From the NCBI GenBank assembly GCA_024235835.1, contig JACKLQ010000001.1, forward strand, positions 1,116,001 to 1,180,000: a DNA stretch of 64,000 nucleotides, given 5' to 3'. The notes below the pieces were generated by a model, which searched no databases, was not told the origin of the DNA, and saw only the letters and a program-made list of their open reading frames with translations. The position numbers and the translations under genes were made by a program. Origin of the DNA: Thiobacillus sp. (GTDB taxonomy: Bacteria > Pseudomonadota > Gammaproteobacteria > Burkholderiales > Thiobacillaceae). Shown here one piece after another: positions 24,561-32,726 of this stretch; position 1 is the stretch's first letter, and each line of letters starts with the position of its first letter.

Positions 24561-24580
24561 CTGATAGGCCCTTCAGACGA

Positions 24581-25237
24581 TCAAACCCACTGCACCACCT
24601 GCTCCAGGGCCTGCCTGGTCTTGGCAGGCTGGGGATTGACGCGGTAGCCAAAGGCCACCATCACCGCCAGACCGAACCGGTCCGGATCCATCGCGCCGGC
24701 CTCCGCCAGCACCCGGTCCGCGCCAGCCTGGTTGAAGCCCTCGATGGGGCAGGAGTCAATGCCCAGCATGGCGGCGGCGGTCATCATGTTGCCCAGGGCG
24801 ATGTAGGCCTGGCGACAGCCCCAGTCGAAAAGTGCACGGGGTTCCTGGAGCTGGAAGTCCGTTTCATGGAACTGCCGGTACATCCCGGATTTTCGCGCCA
24901 CGCCCTCCTCCGGCAGCCTCTGTATCTCCCGCATGAAATGCTGGGTGTATTGGGAGCCGGGGCGCATGTCGTCCTTGCGCACCAGGATGGCGATGACGTG
25001 GCTGGCGCTGGGGAACTGGCCCTTGGCGCCCCAGGTGACGGAGAGCAGTTTCTCCCGCAGGGCAATGTCCTGGATAACCAGGAAACGCCAGGGTTCTAAA
25101 CCGAAGGAGCTGGGGGACAGCCGGCCGGTTTCCAGGAGCATGGTGAAATCAGCGTCGGGAATCCTGCGCTGGGGGTTGAAGGTCTTGCAGGCGTGACGGA
25201 AGTTGAAGGCGTCCAGAATGTCTTGCTTGGCGATCAT
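24581..25237 (-). CDS. nitroreductase family NAD(P)H oxidoreductase
   Basis: 218 residues from ATG 25237; the upstream ATG at 25258 would add seven. FMN-dependent nitroreductase fold: FNFRHACKTFNPQRRIPDADF (FMN contact Arg/His near the start), LETGRLSPSSFGLEPWRFLVI, GNMMTAAAMLGIDSCPIEGF and MVAFGYRVNPQPAKTRQ. This pattern is close to NfsB/YfkO-type enzymes that reduce nitro compounds or quinones. The natural substrate is not visible. Divergent from the cytochrome gene at 25341, with a 100-base shared upstream region. Confidence 0.92.
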   Translation of the reverse strand: MIAKQDILDAFNFRHACKTFNPQRRIPDADFTMLLETGRLSPSSFGLEPWRFLVIQDIALREKLLSVTWGAKGQFPSASHVIAILVRKDDMRPGSQYTQHFMREIQRLPEEGVARKSGMYRQFHETDFQLQEPRALFDWGCRQAYIALGNMMTAAAMLGIDSCPIEGFNQAGADRVLAEAGAMDPDRFGLAVMVAFGYRVNPQPAKTRQALEQVVQWV

Positions 25238-25340
25238 GGAATCTATGCTCCGAATCAAGGATTGAATTCAGACAAAAGAATATAAGACTATCCTGATAGT
25301 GGGTGGTATTGACCCAGGCTTTTCAAGGGAGGGTGTGTTC

Positions 25341-25685
25341 ATGTTGACCAAGCGACTGATCTGGAAGGAATTGCTGACGGTATTTCTCCTGGCCCTGCTG
25401 GCCCTGTGGAGCACGTCGGCCCGGGCGAACGGAGACTACGACGCCGGGGCGAGAAAGTCCTTCTTATGTGCCTATTGCCACGGCTATGACGGCAATCCCC
25501 TGGACCAGCGGGTGCCTCGCCTGGCCGGCAGGAAGCCGGACTACATCACCAACCGCATCAAGGAACTGAAGGCCACCGGCGCCATGCACGAATCCATGCG
25601 CCAGGCCTTCCTGACCGGCGAACTCAGCGACCAGGACGTGGCCAACCTGGCCACGTTCTATTCCCGCCAGCCGGAGCATCCCTAG
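25341..25685 (+). CDS. small c-type cytochrome
   Basis: 114 residues from ATG 25341 (GAGGGTGTG upstream). Signal/anchor segment LLTVFLLALLALWSTSARA, then a single heme motif CAYCH in KSFLCAYCHGYDGNPLD. Axial Met could come from MHESMRQAF, where class I c-type cytochromes of this size place it. PRLAGRKPDYITNRIKELKAT and LSDQDVANLATFYSRQ are typical of the c553/c4-like group. Probably a periplasmic electron carrier for an oxidase or peroxidase. A relation to the c-type peroxidase at 7.8 kb is possible but not shown. Confidence 0.9.
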   Translation: MLTKRLIWKELLTVFLLALLALWSTSARANGDYDAGARKSFLCAYCHGYDGNPLDQRVPRLAGRKPDYITNRIKELKATGAMHESMRQAFLTGELSDQDVANLATFYSRQPEHP

Positions 25686-25723
25686 CTTTCCCGCCGCGGC
25701 AGACGCCCTCGCCCTGTCGCGAC

Positions 25724-27079
25724 TCAGCGTATGACCTTCCAGTTGCGCAGCCTGCTGACGGCGAACTGGGCCTCGCCGCCCTGGGCGCCGGTCTGCAGGT
25801 AGCGGTAGTAGTAGTTGGCCGCGTCCCGGCGGTTGCCCAGGTTCTCGCTGGCTGCCCCCATGAAGAACAGCGTGGAGGGATTGCCGGGCAGCAGCCGATC
25901 GTAGGCCTGGAATTCCGCCAGGGCCGCATCCGGCTGGCGCAGGGCCAGCTTGTTCAGGCCGGCCAGGTGCACGGCCTGGGCCTCGCCCGGATAGATCGAC
26001 TTGGCCGCGGCCAGGTAGCCGTCTGCTTCCCGGACCTTCTTCTGGGCCATGAGGGCCTTGGCCATGAGCACGTTGGCGGCGTAGTCGTCCCGGGTGTGGC
26101 GCAGGGCCAGGCCGAACTGATCTTCTGCCTGGGGCAACTTCTTGTTGGCCATGAAGGCCTCGCCCTTCTGGCAGGCCTCCACCGTGGGCTGGATACGGCG
26201 CAGGCCGGCGGTTTGGTCCATGTAGCGCTCCCGCTTCAAGGGCCTGCCCCGCTGTCCCGCATATTTCTGCACCGCCACCTGATGCGCCGTCTGGTAGCGC
26301 TCCTCACTCATGGGATGTGAGGCGAACATGGTCTCCAGCAGGCTGGGCTTCTGCCGGGCCTCGCTGCGCAACAGGCCCATCAGGCCCACCATGCCCTCGG
26401 GGTTGTAGCCGCCCTGCACCATGTAATCCATGCCCAGGCTGTCCGCTTCCCGCTCGTTGTCACGGCTGTACTTGGCCAGCAGGGCGGACGCTCCCACCTG
26501 GCTCAGCGGCTGCAGGATGGGCAGGTACTGCTGGCCCGCCTCGGAACTGGCAGCCGCCACGTTGGCCGCCAACAGACCGACGTTGACCAGCATCTCCTTG
26601 CCGGCCCGTTCCGCGGCGTGGCGGGCATTCACATGGCCGATCTCGTGGCCCATCAGGGCCGCCAGTTCGTCCTCGCTCTTCATCTCCAGCATGATGCCCC
26701 GGGTGACGCCCATGCTGCCGCCGGGGAAAGTGTAGGCGTTGACGTAGTTGGCGTTCAGCACCCGGGCGGAATAGGGCATCCTGGGCCGGTGGGACTTGCC
26801 CCACAGACTGCCGCCCACGTCCTCCACGTACCGGTTTAACTGGCCGTCCTGCACGGACCCCAGGTCCGCGGAGAACTGCTGGGGCGACTGGCTCTTGTCC
26901 AGGCTCCGTTCCTGCTCCTCGGACATACCCACCAGGGTCTTCTCGCCGGTGACCGGATCCACGGCGCACCCCGCCAGCAGGGCGGGCAGGGCCACCGCCG
27001 AACCGGCGGCACCCACGAGCCAGAGGAAATCCCGGCGCGACAGGGCGCCTTCCAGGGAACGGGGAATGGGGTGGGTCAT
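25724..27079 (-). CDS. M48 family metalloprotease with TPR repeats (BepA/YfgC-like), Tat-type lipoprotein
   Basis: 451 residues from ATG 27079, after GGTACCGCC; the ORF is open upstream without need. The N-terminus SRRDFLWLVGAAGSAVALP ends in LLAGC: a twin-arginine motif followed by a lipobox, an unusual start for this family. Catalytic motif ALMGHEIGHVNARHAAER (HEIGH), third ligand Glu in DNEREADSLGMDYM. A TPR-like C-terminal half follows (AENQF..., KLALRQPDAALAEFQAYDRLLP). BepA proteins assist outer-membrane protein and LPS assembly quality control (family knowledge). Confidence 0.92.
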   Translation of the reverse strand: MTHPIPRSLEGALSRRDFLWLVGAAGSAVALPALLAGCAVDPVTGEKTLVGMSEEQERSLDKSQSPQQFSADLGSVQDGQLNRYVEDVGGSLWGKSHRPRMPYSARVLNANYVNAYTFPGGSMGVTRGIMLEMKSEDELAALMGHEIGHVNARHAAERAGKEMLVNVGLLAANVAAASSEAGQQYLPILQPLSQVGASALLAKYSRDNEREADSLGMDYMVQGGYNPEGMVGLMGLLRSEARQKPSLLETMFASHPMSEERYQTAHQVAVQKYAGQRGRPLKRERYMDQTAGLRRIQPTVEACQKGEAFMANKKLPQAEDQFGLALRHTRDDYAANVLMAKALMAQKKVREADGYLAAAKSIYPGEAQAVHLAGLNKLALRQPDAALAEFQAYDRLLPGNPSTLFFMGAASENLGNRRDAANYYYRYLQTGAQGGEAQFAVSRLRNWKVIR

Positions 27080-27149
27080 GGCGGTACCTCCAGAGTTCAA
27101 TAGCAGTACTTTGCCAGATTCTAATTTACCTCTGGGTGATCTACCCCAC

Positions 27150-27550
27150 AGCAGGCCAGACGACGGAGGCTCGCCGCCATGCGGACGCACTTGTTATCCA
27201 GGTAGGCTCGATACCCTCGGCACCACCCTCCCGGCCAAGGCCGGACTGCTTGATGCCGCCGAAGGGGGCTACTACCGTGGAGTTCACGCCGGCGTTGACT
27301 CCCACCATGCCATATTCCAGGGCCTCGGACACCCGCCACACCCGGCCCGGGTCGCAAACGAAGAAATACGCCGCGTAGGCCACCTCGCCCCGGGCCTCCG
27401 CCAGGGGCTTGCCCTGCTCCAGCGTCTGAGCCGCGCCAGGTCCTCGGCGTTATCCAGCATGAGTCCATGACAGCGGCGGCGCAGGTCGGCCCTTGCGCCG
27501 TCGATGAACGCCTGCTGGCGGAACAGTTCGGTGCGGGTCAGTCCATGCAT
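27150..27550 (-). pseudogene. gabD: collapsed succinate-semialdehyde/aldehyde dehydrogenase gene
   Basis: From ATG 27550 the frame reads MHGLTRTELFRQQAFIDGA (normal SSADH start), then after an internal loss RCHGLMLDNAEDLARL. A frame change leads to EARGEVAYAAYFF and, after another large deletion, CDPGRVWRVSEALEYGMVG with VAPFGGIKQSGLGREGG, the C-terminal end. The catalytic Cys, Glu and most of the NAD-binding domain are missing. So about 480 residues have collapsed into 130 codons in two frames. It lies between the BepA-like gene and the thioredoxin-HEAT gene, whose stop is 5 bases away. Confidence 0.8.
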
Positions 27551-27554
27551 GGCA

Positions 27555-28181
27555 TCACTCCAGGGATTCCAGCGCTTCCAGCGCGATCTCGCGCACATCG
27601 GGATCGTCGTCGTCCAGCCTTGCCGCAAGCCAGGGGCGCGCCTCCTCGTGCCGTGCCAGCCCCAGGTAGTGGCAGGCATCTGCGCGCACTCTCGCATCGG
27701 CATGCCGGGAGAGGGCGCCCAGGGCGGCGACAATGGCCATGAGGGGCGGTGAGCCCGCGTACTCCTCCAGCACCGCCCCAGCACCCAGGCGCACGTTCAT
27801 GCTGGCCTCCGGATTGCCCACGATGGGCAGCAGGGCGGCCAGGCGCCCGGGCCTGGCCGCCACCAGGTCCAGCACCTGTTGCAGCTCCCCGGTCTTCAGC
27901 AGATAGTGGAATGCGTCGACCATGCCCTCCTCACCTGACGCACGCCGGGCCCAGTCGGCCAGTTCGCCGGGGGTCCGGGCGCCGGTGAGCACGAAGGGCC
28001 CCAGGCGCAACCAGGGGACTGACCGCACGCCCAGTGTCGCGGCCGCCTCGGGTTGCACTTCCAGGTTCACCGCTTCCAGGCGGCCGATGGATCCTTGCTT
28101 CAGCAAGTCCGTCAATGCGGCCAGCACGGCGGGACAATGGGGACAATGGCTGGAAAGGAACAGCAGGGCATCGGCAGGCAT
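27555..28181 (-). CDS. thioredoxin-fold domain fused to HEAT repeats
   Basis: 208 residues from ATG 28181; the long upstream frame lacks a start that makes sense. Residues 1-75 form a thioredoxin/glutaredoxin-type domain: LLFLSSHCPHCPAVL gives a CPHC active site at residues 13-16, and VRSVPWLRLG carries the cis-proline. From about residue 115 to the end are HEAT-like helical repeats, such as SPPLMAIVAALGALSRHADARVRADACHYLGL and DDDDPDVREIALEALESL. The protein has no signal peptide, so a cytoplasmic thiol-disulfide role on a protein partner bound by the HEAT part is likely (inference). Confidence 0.8.
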   Translation of the reverse strand: MPADALLFLSSHCPHCPAVLAALTDLLKQGSIGRLEAVNLEVQPEAAATLGVRSVPWLRLGPFVLTGARTPGELADWARRASGEEGMVDAFHYLLKTGELQQVLDLVAARPGRLAALLPIVGNPEASMNVRLGAGAVLEEYAGSPPLMAIVAALGALSRHADARVRADACHYLGLARHEEARPWLAARLDDDDPDVREIALEALESLE

Positions 28182-28256
28182 GGGATGACAGGATAACGGG
28201 GACACCCTTAGGCTATCAGTCTTGAGGCCCCATGCCCCAGCGCGGTTTACGCCCCC

Positions 28257-28637
28257 ATGCCCTATTCCTTCCTGGCCGACCTGGTCCTGCTGCTCCACCT
28301 GGCCTTCATCCTTTTCGTGACGCTGGGAGGCCTGGCCGTGGCCAACCATCCCCGGCTGGCCTGGCTGCACGTCCCGGCAGTGGCCTGGGGCGCAGCCGTG
28401 GAACTGATGGGCTGGTACTGCCCCCTCACCCCCCTGGAAAACCACTTCCTCCGGCTGGCGGGAGAATCAGGCTACCCAGGGGATTTCATCGGCCACCACC
28501 TGCTTGCGGCCATCTACCCGGCCGGTTTGAGCAGGGAGGTCCAGGTGTTGCTGGGCGTGGCGGTGCTGATTTTCAACGGAACGATCTATTTCCTGCTGGC
28601 ACGCAGGTTACGTGGCCAGGACAGGCCACGCCATTAA
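28257..28637 (+). CDS. DUF2784 domain membrane protein
   Basis: 126 residues with three or four membrane segments (LADLVLLLHLAFILFVTLGG, WLHVPAVAWGAAVELMGW, LLGVAVLIFNGTIYFLLA). The loop CPLTPLENHFLRLAGESGYPGDFIGHHLLAAIYP is the conserved DUF2784 signature. Function unknown. Divergent from the thioredoxin-HEAT gene with 75 bases between the starts. Confidence 0.93.
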   Translation: MPYSFLADLVLLLHLAFILFVTLGGLAVANHPRLAWLHVPAVAWGAAVELMGWYCPLTPLENHFLRLAGESGYPGDFIGHHLLAAIYPAGLSREVQVLLGVAVLIFNGTIYFLLARRLRGQDRPRH

Positions 28638-28796
28638 CGCGCCTGGCCCGGACAGCGCAGTTTCCGGGCCGTGGCCAATCGGGCACGACAGGGCTGGCCC
28701 CCATCGACCAGCAAGGTCGGCGAGGTAAGCCGGCGCATCCACGCGGGGCCATCGCCAGCAGCGACAACGCCCCTGGCACGAATTGACCTTTCGGCC

Positions 28797-28994
28797 CTAC
28801 TCCTCCGGATTCCCGGGTAGCAGGCCCACGATTTCCACAGGCTCATGATGCTTCTCGAAATCCAGCAGGAATGCCCTGAGCACTTCCTCGTCCTCGGCGC
28901 TGACCCCGTCCTCGGGATGGGCGAACCTGATCTCTTCGTGGAATTCCTCTTCAACCAGGTAGTTCTCCAGTCGAAGTTGAGATGGCTGGGACAT
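28797..28994 (-). CDS. small acidic hypothetical protein (65 aa)
   Basis: ATG 28994 follows AATGGAGGC, a fine ribosome site; an upstream ATG at 29027 is not needed. Strongly acidic: LENYLVEEEFHEEIRFAHPE and VSAEDEEVLRAFLLDFEKHH, with an LLPGNPEE end. No membrane segment. A compact helical protein, possibly an adaptor or inhibitor. It is isolated: 28638-28796 holds no gene that I can support, and about 300 upstream bases are also gene-free. Family not recognised. Confidence 0.6.
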   Translation of the reverse strand: MSQPSQLRLENYLVEEEFHEEIRFAHPEDGVSAEDEEVLRAFLLDFEKHHEPVEIVGLLPGNPEE

Positions 28995-29293
28995 GAACAG
29001 CCTCCATTGCGACGTTGCAGTATTCACGCTTGGCTTTTTGCAACATCCATGCCACTAAGCCGTTGAATATTCATCAATGTTATTAAGCATAGGTTTACCA
29101 ACATGGTTTTTCGGCCAAGCACCGGCACAAACGGGCCATGACCCAAGTGACAACCCCGTCCTGTGTAACGAATCTCGACACCAGGATGTCCTTCCCGGTC
29201 AGATTGACCGGCAAGGATTGCCCTCCTTCCGTTCAGCCGAATCGCCCCATAAAATCCGCGTCGCGCCGGCCAGGCCGGCCACACAAACCCTCA

Positions 29294-29704
29294 ATGACAT
29301 CCATCCTGCCGGAGGTTTCCGTGGACAACCCCTGTCTGCGGTGTGGCGCATATTGCGCCCATTACCGAGTGTCTTTCTACTGGAGCGAGGCGGAACCCTT
29401 ACTGGGAGGCTGCGTACCGAACGAACTGACCGAACCCCTGAATCACCATCTCGGCGCCATGCGTGGAACCCTGCAAGCTCCCGTTCGCTGCGTGGCCCTG
29501 GAAGGCAAGGTGGGTGAGGCGGTCTGCTGCAGCATCTACGAAAAACGCTCCTCGGCCTGCCGAGATCTGGAACCTTGGGGCGAGAACGGCCACCCCACCG
29601 ACAAATGCTCCCGGGCCCGGGCGGCCCACAACCTGCCGCCCCTGGACCCGGGCACAGGCAGGCCGCAGCAGTCGCCGGCTCCGCCCTGGCCCCTCACCGC
29701 CTGA
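29294..29704 (+). CDS. YkgJ family cysteine-cluster protein
   Basis: 136 residues from ATG 29294. Cys-rich pattern of the YkgJ (zinc/iron-chelating, CxxCxxCC-like) family: NPCLRCGAYCAHYRVSFYW, GGCVPNELTE, PVRCVALEG and VGEAVCCSIYEKRSSACRDLEPWGENG with DKCSRARAAHNLPPL at the end. The cysteines probably bind a metal or an Fe-S cluster. No neighbours hint at the role. An in-frame ATG at 29138 would add a 52-residue basic extension without family similarity. Confidence 0.9.
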   Translation: MTSILPEVSVDNPCLRCGAYCAHYRVSFYWSEAEPLLGGCVPNELTEPLNHHLGAMRGTLQAPVRCVALEGKVGEAVCCSIYEKRSSACRDLEPWGENGHPTDKCSRARAAHNLPPLDPGTGRPQQSPAPPWPLTA

Positions 29705-29823
29705 AGACCCTGCATCCGCCCTGCCCTGGTTAGCATCCCGGGGCAGGCTGGAATAAGCTTGGGGGTGACGCGGCCACCTTGGCAACTTCGGCCCGTCCCC
29801 CCAATGCATGGAGCAGCCAGATC

Positions 29824-30405
29824 ATGCCGAGCATCGAGACTTATTCTTCCACGCCCTCCGCGCGTCCATGGCAGTGGGCTCTCGCCTGCCTGCTGTTGGC
29901 CACCCCACCCCTGGCGGCCGGCGCTGCCCGGGAAGCATCCACCCTGTTGGCGCTGGGCCTCATGGCCCATGACCGGGGATTCGCCAGCGACCACCACGAA
30001 AGCGGCATCGACCTGAACGTGGAAGTGCTGTTCACGCCCATCAACATGGCGGGCACACCACGCCCCCATCTGGGCGCCAGCTTCAATTTCAGCGGTGACA
30101 CCAGCATCGCCTATGCCGGACTGACATTTCCCCTGCACGATTCAAGACGCTGGTTCGGCAACGGCTTCATCGGCGGCGTGGTCCACAACGGCCCCCTGCA
30201 CAAAGACCCGGTGGGCTGCCAGGCAAACAGCGACTGCGGCTTCGGCGTGCGCGTCATGCCCCGTCTGGGCATGGAATGGGGCTACTACTTGACCACTGAA
30301 AACGCAGTCTCCCTCTACTGGGACCACATGTCCCACCGGGGCATCATCGCCGGCGAAAACGAGGGCATCGACCACCTGGGCCTCCGCTACCGACGGCCGT
30401 TCTGA
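29824..30405 (+). CDS. acyloxyacyl hydrolase / lipid A 3-O-deacylase-like (PagL type)
   Basis: 193 residues from ATG 29824. A hydrophobic segment (WQWALACLLLATPPLAAGA) serves as signal peptide. The mature part is a small outer-membrane beta barrel. The C-terminal YWDHMSHRGIIAGENEG, followed by IDHLGLRYRRPF, is the PagL catalytic strand with the His-x-Ser pair and a terminal Phe for outer-membrane insertion. The acidic third residue is ambiguous, because where many PagL have GIE this one has GID. Known PagL trims an acyl chain from lipid A, changing LPS signalling and permeability. Confidence 0.82.
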   Translation: MPSIETYSSTPSARPWQWALACLLLATPPLAAGAAREASTLLALGLMAHDRGFASDHHESGIDLNVEVLFTPINMAGTPRPHLGASFNFSGDTSIAYAGLTFPLHDSRRWFGNGFIGGVVHNGPLHKDPVGCQANSDCGFGVRVMPRLGMEWGYYLTTENAVSLYWDHMSHRGIIAGENEGIDHLGLRYRRPF

Positions 30406-30487
30406 ACAGCCCGCATCGACGCCCTTGAAACTGAAAGACATCGCCCCATCCAGAACTACGTTCCACCACGCTTAGCCCGGAGAAAAC

Positions 30488-31105
30488 ATGCACAAGATCC
30501 TTGCTTCCCTGGCCATCATCTGGGCCGCCCTGACACTTTCCGGCTGCGGCTACAACACACTCCAGGCCCAGGACGAAGCCATCAACGCCGGCTGGTCAGA
30601 GGTACTGAACCAGTACCAGCGCCGGGCGGACCTGGTGCCCAACCTGGTAAGCACGGTGAAGGGCTATGCCGCCCACGAGCAGGACATCCTGGTGCGGGTC
30701 ACCGAGGCCCGGGCCACGGTAGGCCAGCTCCAGGTCACACCGGAAACAGTCAACGATCCCACAGCCCTGGAGAAATTCCAGGCCGCTCAATCGGAACTCA
30801 CCGGCGCCCTCTCCCGCCTGCTGGTGGTGGCGGAGAACTACCCCAACCTGAAGGCGGATGCCGCCTTCCGCGACCTCCAGGCCCAGTTGGAGGGCACGGA
30901 GAACCGCATCACCGTGGCCCGCAACCGCTACATCCAGGCCGTGCGGAAATACAACACCACGGTGCGCCAGTTCCCCAGCAACCTCACCGCCATGATGTTC
31001 GGCATGGAAACCAAGGCCAATTTCACGGTGGACAACGAGAAGGCCCTGGCAACGCCGCCCAAGGTGGACTTCGGGACACCCGCCCTGGCGCCGGCGGCCT
31101 ACTGA
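30488..31105 (+). CDS. lemA: LemA family lipoprotein
   Basis: 205 residues. The start MHKILASLAIIWAALTLSGC has a lipobox (LSGC), so it is membrane-anchored. The LemA helix bundle is visible: AINAGWSEVLNQYQRRADLVPNLVSTVKGYAAHE, LRVTEAR-like ITVARNRYIQAVRKYN, and QFPSNLTAMMFGMETKANF. LemA proteins are often encoded with TPM-domain proteins, as here: the next gene starts 13 bases later, then a third (TPM) gene. Confidence 0.97.
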   Translation: MHKILASLAIIWAALTLSGCGYNTLQAQDEAINAGWSEVLNQYQRRADLVPNLVSTVKGYAAHEQDILVRVTEARATVGQLQVTPETVNDPTALEKFQAAQSELTGALSRLLVVAENYPNLKADAAFRDLQAQLEGTENRITVARNRYIQAVRKYNTTVRQFPSNLTAMMFGMETKANFTVDNEKALATPPKVDFGTPALAPAAY

Positions 31106-31118
31106 AAACGGCCATTCG

Positions 31119-32111
31119 GTGAACCTTCACACGCTGGAGGCATCCCTACCTGCATTTCCCGAGGGGGCCCGGGGCATGTGCCCGGATACAGCGCCCGTGG
31201 CCAGGGGGAGCCGCGCGAGTCCAGGGTCGCGGATCGGCATTGCCTTTCCGAGATCGCTGCGCTCCCGGGGACTACAGTGGGCCTGGCTGCTGTTACTGGC
31301 CCTCCTCCTGACCGTTGCCCTCGCCCAGGCCCAGGTGCCCGTGCCGAGCCTCAGCGCCCGGGTCACCGACCTCACCGCCACCCTCAGCACCGGCCAACGC
31401 CAGGCCCTGGAATCCAGACTGGCCACCTTCGAACGGGAAAAGGGCAGCCAACTGGCCGTGCTGGTGGTGCCCACCACCCAGCCCGAGACCGTCGAGCAGT
31501 TCAGCCTGCGCGTGGCGGAGGCCTGGAAACTGGGTAGAAAGGGCTTGGACGACGGCTTGCTCCTGCTCGTGGCCAAGGACGACCGGGCGTTGCGCATCGA
31601 GGTGGGCTATGGCCTGGAAGGCGTTATCCCCGATGCCGTGGCCAATCGTGTCATCGACGAGACCATCGTGCCCCGCTTCAAGGAGGGCGATTTCGCCGGC
31701 GGCATCGAGGCCGGAGTGGACAGCCTGATCCGACTGGTGTCCGGCGAGCCCCTGCCGGTAGCGTCGGCTCCTGAAACCCTGGAAGGCCCGTCATGGCTAG
31801 GGGACAGTTTTCAGTTCATCGCCCTCGGCCTGTTCATCGCCGCCGGGATGCTGCGGGCCCTGCTGGGGCGGCTCATGGCGGCCACCGTGCTGGGGGGCGT
31901 GGGCTTCCTGGGTGTCTGGTGGGTGATTGGCAACCTGTGGGCCGCCCTCATCATCGGCGCCATCATCTTCGTGTTCACCTTGGGAGGGGGCAGCGGCGGC
32001 CGCATCTACCGGGGTGGTGGTGGAGGTGGAAGCGGTGGCTTCGGCGGCGGTGGCGGTTTCTCAGGGGGCGGTGGCGGCTTCGGCGGCGGCGGCGCCTCGG
32101 GCCGGTGGTGA
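31119..32111 (+). CDS. TPM domain membrane protein (YgcG-like), Gly-rich tail
   Basis: 330 residues if GTG 31119 is used; a start further in is possible, since the signal/anchor segment LQWAWLLLLALLLTVALAQAQ begins near residue 52. TPM domain: LTATLSTGQRQALESRLATFE, QLAVLVVPTTQPETVEQFS, GLDDGLLLLVAKDDRALRIEVGYG and IVPRFKEGDFAGGIEAG. Then two or three membrane segments (FIALGLFIAAGMLRALL, WVIGNLWAALIIGAIIFVFT) and a long Gly/Ser tail ending GGASGRW. This matches LemA-linked TPM proteins. Follows lemA by 13 bases and precedes a second TPM gene by 14 bases. Confidence 0.93.
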   Translation: MNLHTLEASLPAFPEGARGMCPDTAPVARGSRASPGSRIGIAFPRSLRSRGLQWAWLLLLALLLTVALAQAQVPVPSLSARVTDLTATLSTGQRQALESRLATFEREKGSQLAVLVVPTTQPETVEQFSLRVAEAWKLGRKGLDDGLLLLVAKDDRALRIEVGYGLEGVIPDAVANRVIDETIVPRFKEGDFAGGIEAGVDSLIRLVSGEPLPVASAPETLEGPSWLGDSFQFIALGLFIAAGMLRALLGRLMAATVLGGVGFLGVWWVIGNLWAALIIGAIIFVFTLGGGSGGRIYRGGGGGGSGGFGGGGGFSGGGGGFGGGGASGRW

Positions 32112-32125
32112 GGAGCAAGCAAGCC

Positions 32126-32623
32126 ATGAACATACTGCGCATCTTCAAGCACCTGCTCTATCCGGGCTGGCTCTCCCACCGGCGTTTTCCCGCCGCCAGC
32201 CTGGCCCGCATCGAGTCGGCCATCGCCGATTCCGAGGCCCGCCATCACGGCGAGATCCGTGTGGCCGTGGAAACATCCCTGGACCTGATGCCCCTGCTGC
32301 GTGGACGCACTGCCCGACAGCGGGCCCTGGAGGTTTTCTGCGAGCAGAGGGTGTGGGACACGGAAGCCAACAACGGCGTGCTGATCTACCTGCTGCTGGC
32401 CGACAGGGACGTGGAGATCCTGGTGGACCGGGAAATCGCGCGGCAGGTGGACGCCAAGGTCTGGGAAGACCTTTGCAATGAGATGGAAAACCACTTCCGT
32501 GACGGCGCCTACGAAAGCGGCATGCTGCACGCCATCGCTACCGTGGGGCGGCATCTGGCGCGGCTCTATCCTCGCGCCCGGGAAGACGTGAACGAGCTTT
32601 CCAACCGCCCGGTCAGGCTTTGA
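32126..32623 (+). CDS. second TPM-domain protein
   Basis: 165 residues from ATG 32126, preceded by AGGAGCAAGC. A shorter TPM domain without signal or anchor: RIESAIADSEARHHGEIRVAVE, WDTEANNGVLIYLLLADRDVE and MENHFRDGAYESGMLHAIA, ending with a basic tail. With lemA and the TPM membrane gene it forms a three-gene operon, a common arrangement. Function of the TPM pair is unknown; in cyanobacteria and plants a TPM protein assists photosystem turnover, a role that does not fit here. Confidence 0.92.
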   Translation: MNILRIFKHLLYPGWLSHRRFPAASLARIESAIADSEARHHGEIRVAVETSLDLMPLLRGRTARQRALEVFCEQRVWDTEANNGVLIYLLLADRDVEILVDREIARQVDAKVWEDLCNEMENHFRDGAYESGMLHAIATVGRHLARLYPRAREDVNELSNRPVRL

Positions 32624-32646
32624 TGCCCCACCCCTAGTCCTGAAAA

Positions 32647-32722
32647 GCTCAACGTAGCGCGGGGCTAGGCTGGCGATTTCTTCCTTCCCGGGCTCGCCGC
32701 GCTCCCCCAGGCTACGTTGAGC
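32647..32722. repeat. 12-bp inverted repeat between convergent genes
   Basis: GCTCAACGTAGC at 32647-32658 is perfectly inverted at 32711-32722, with 52 bases between. It separates the TPM gene (+, ends 32623) from the EipA-like gene (-, ends 32727); a bidirectional terminator or repeat end. Confidence 0.7.
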
Positions 32723-32726
32723 CCAG

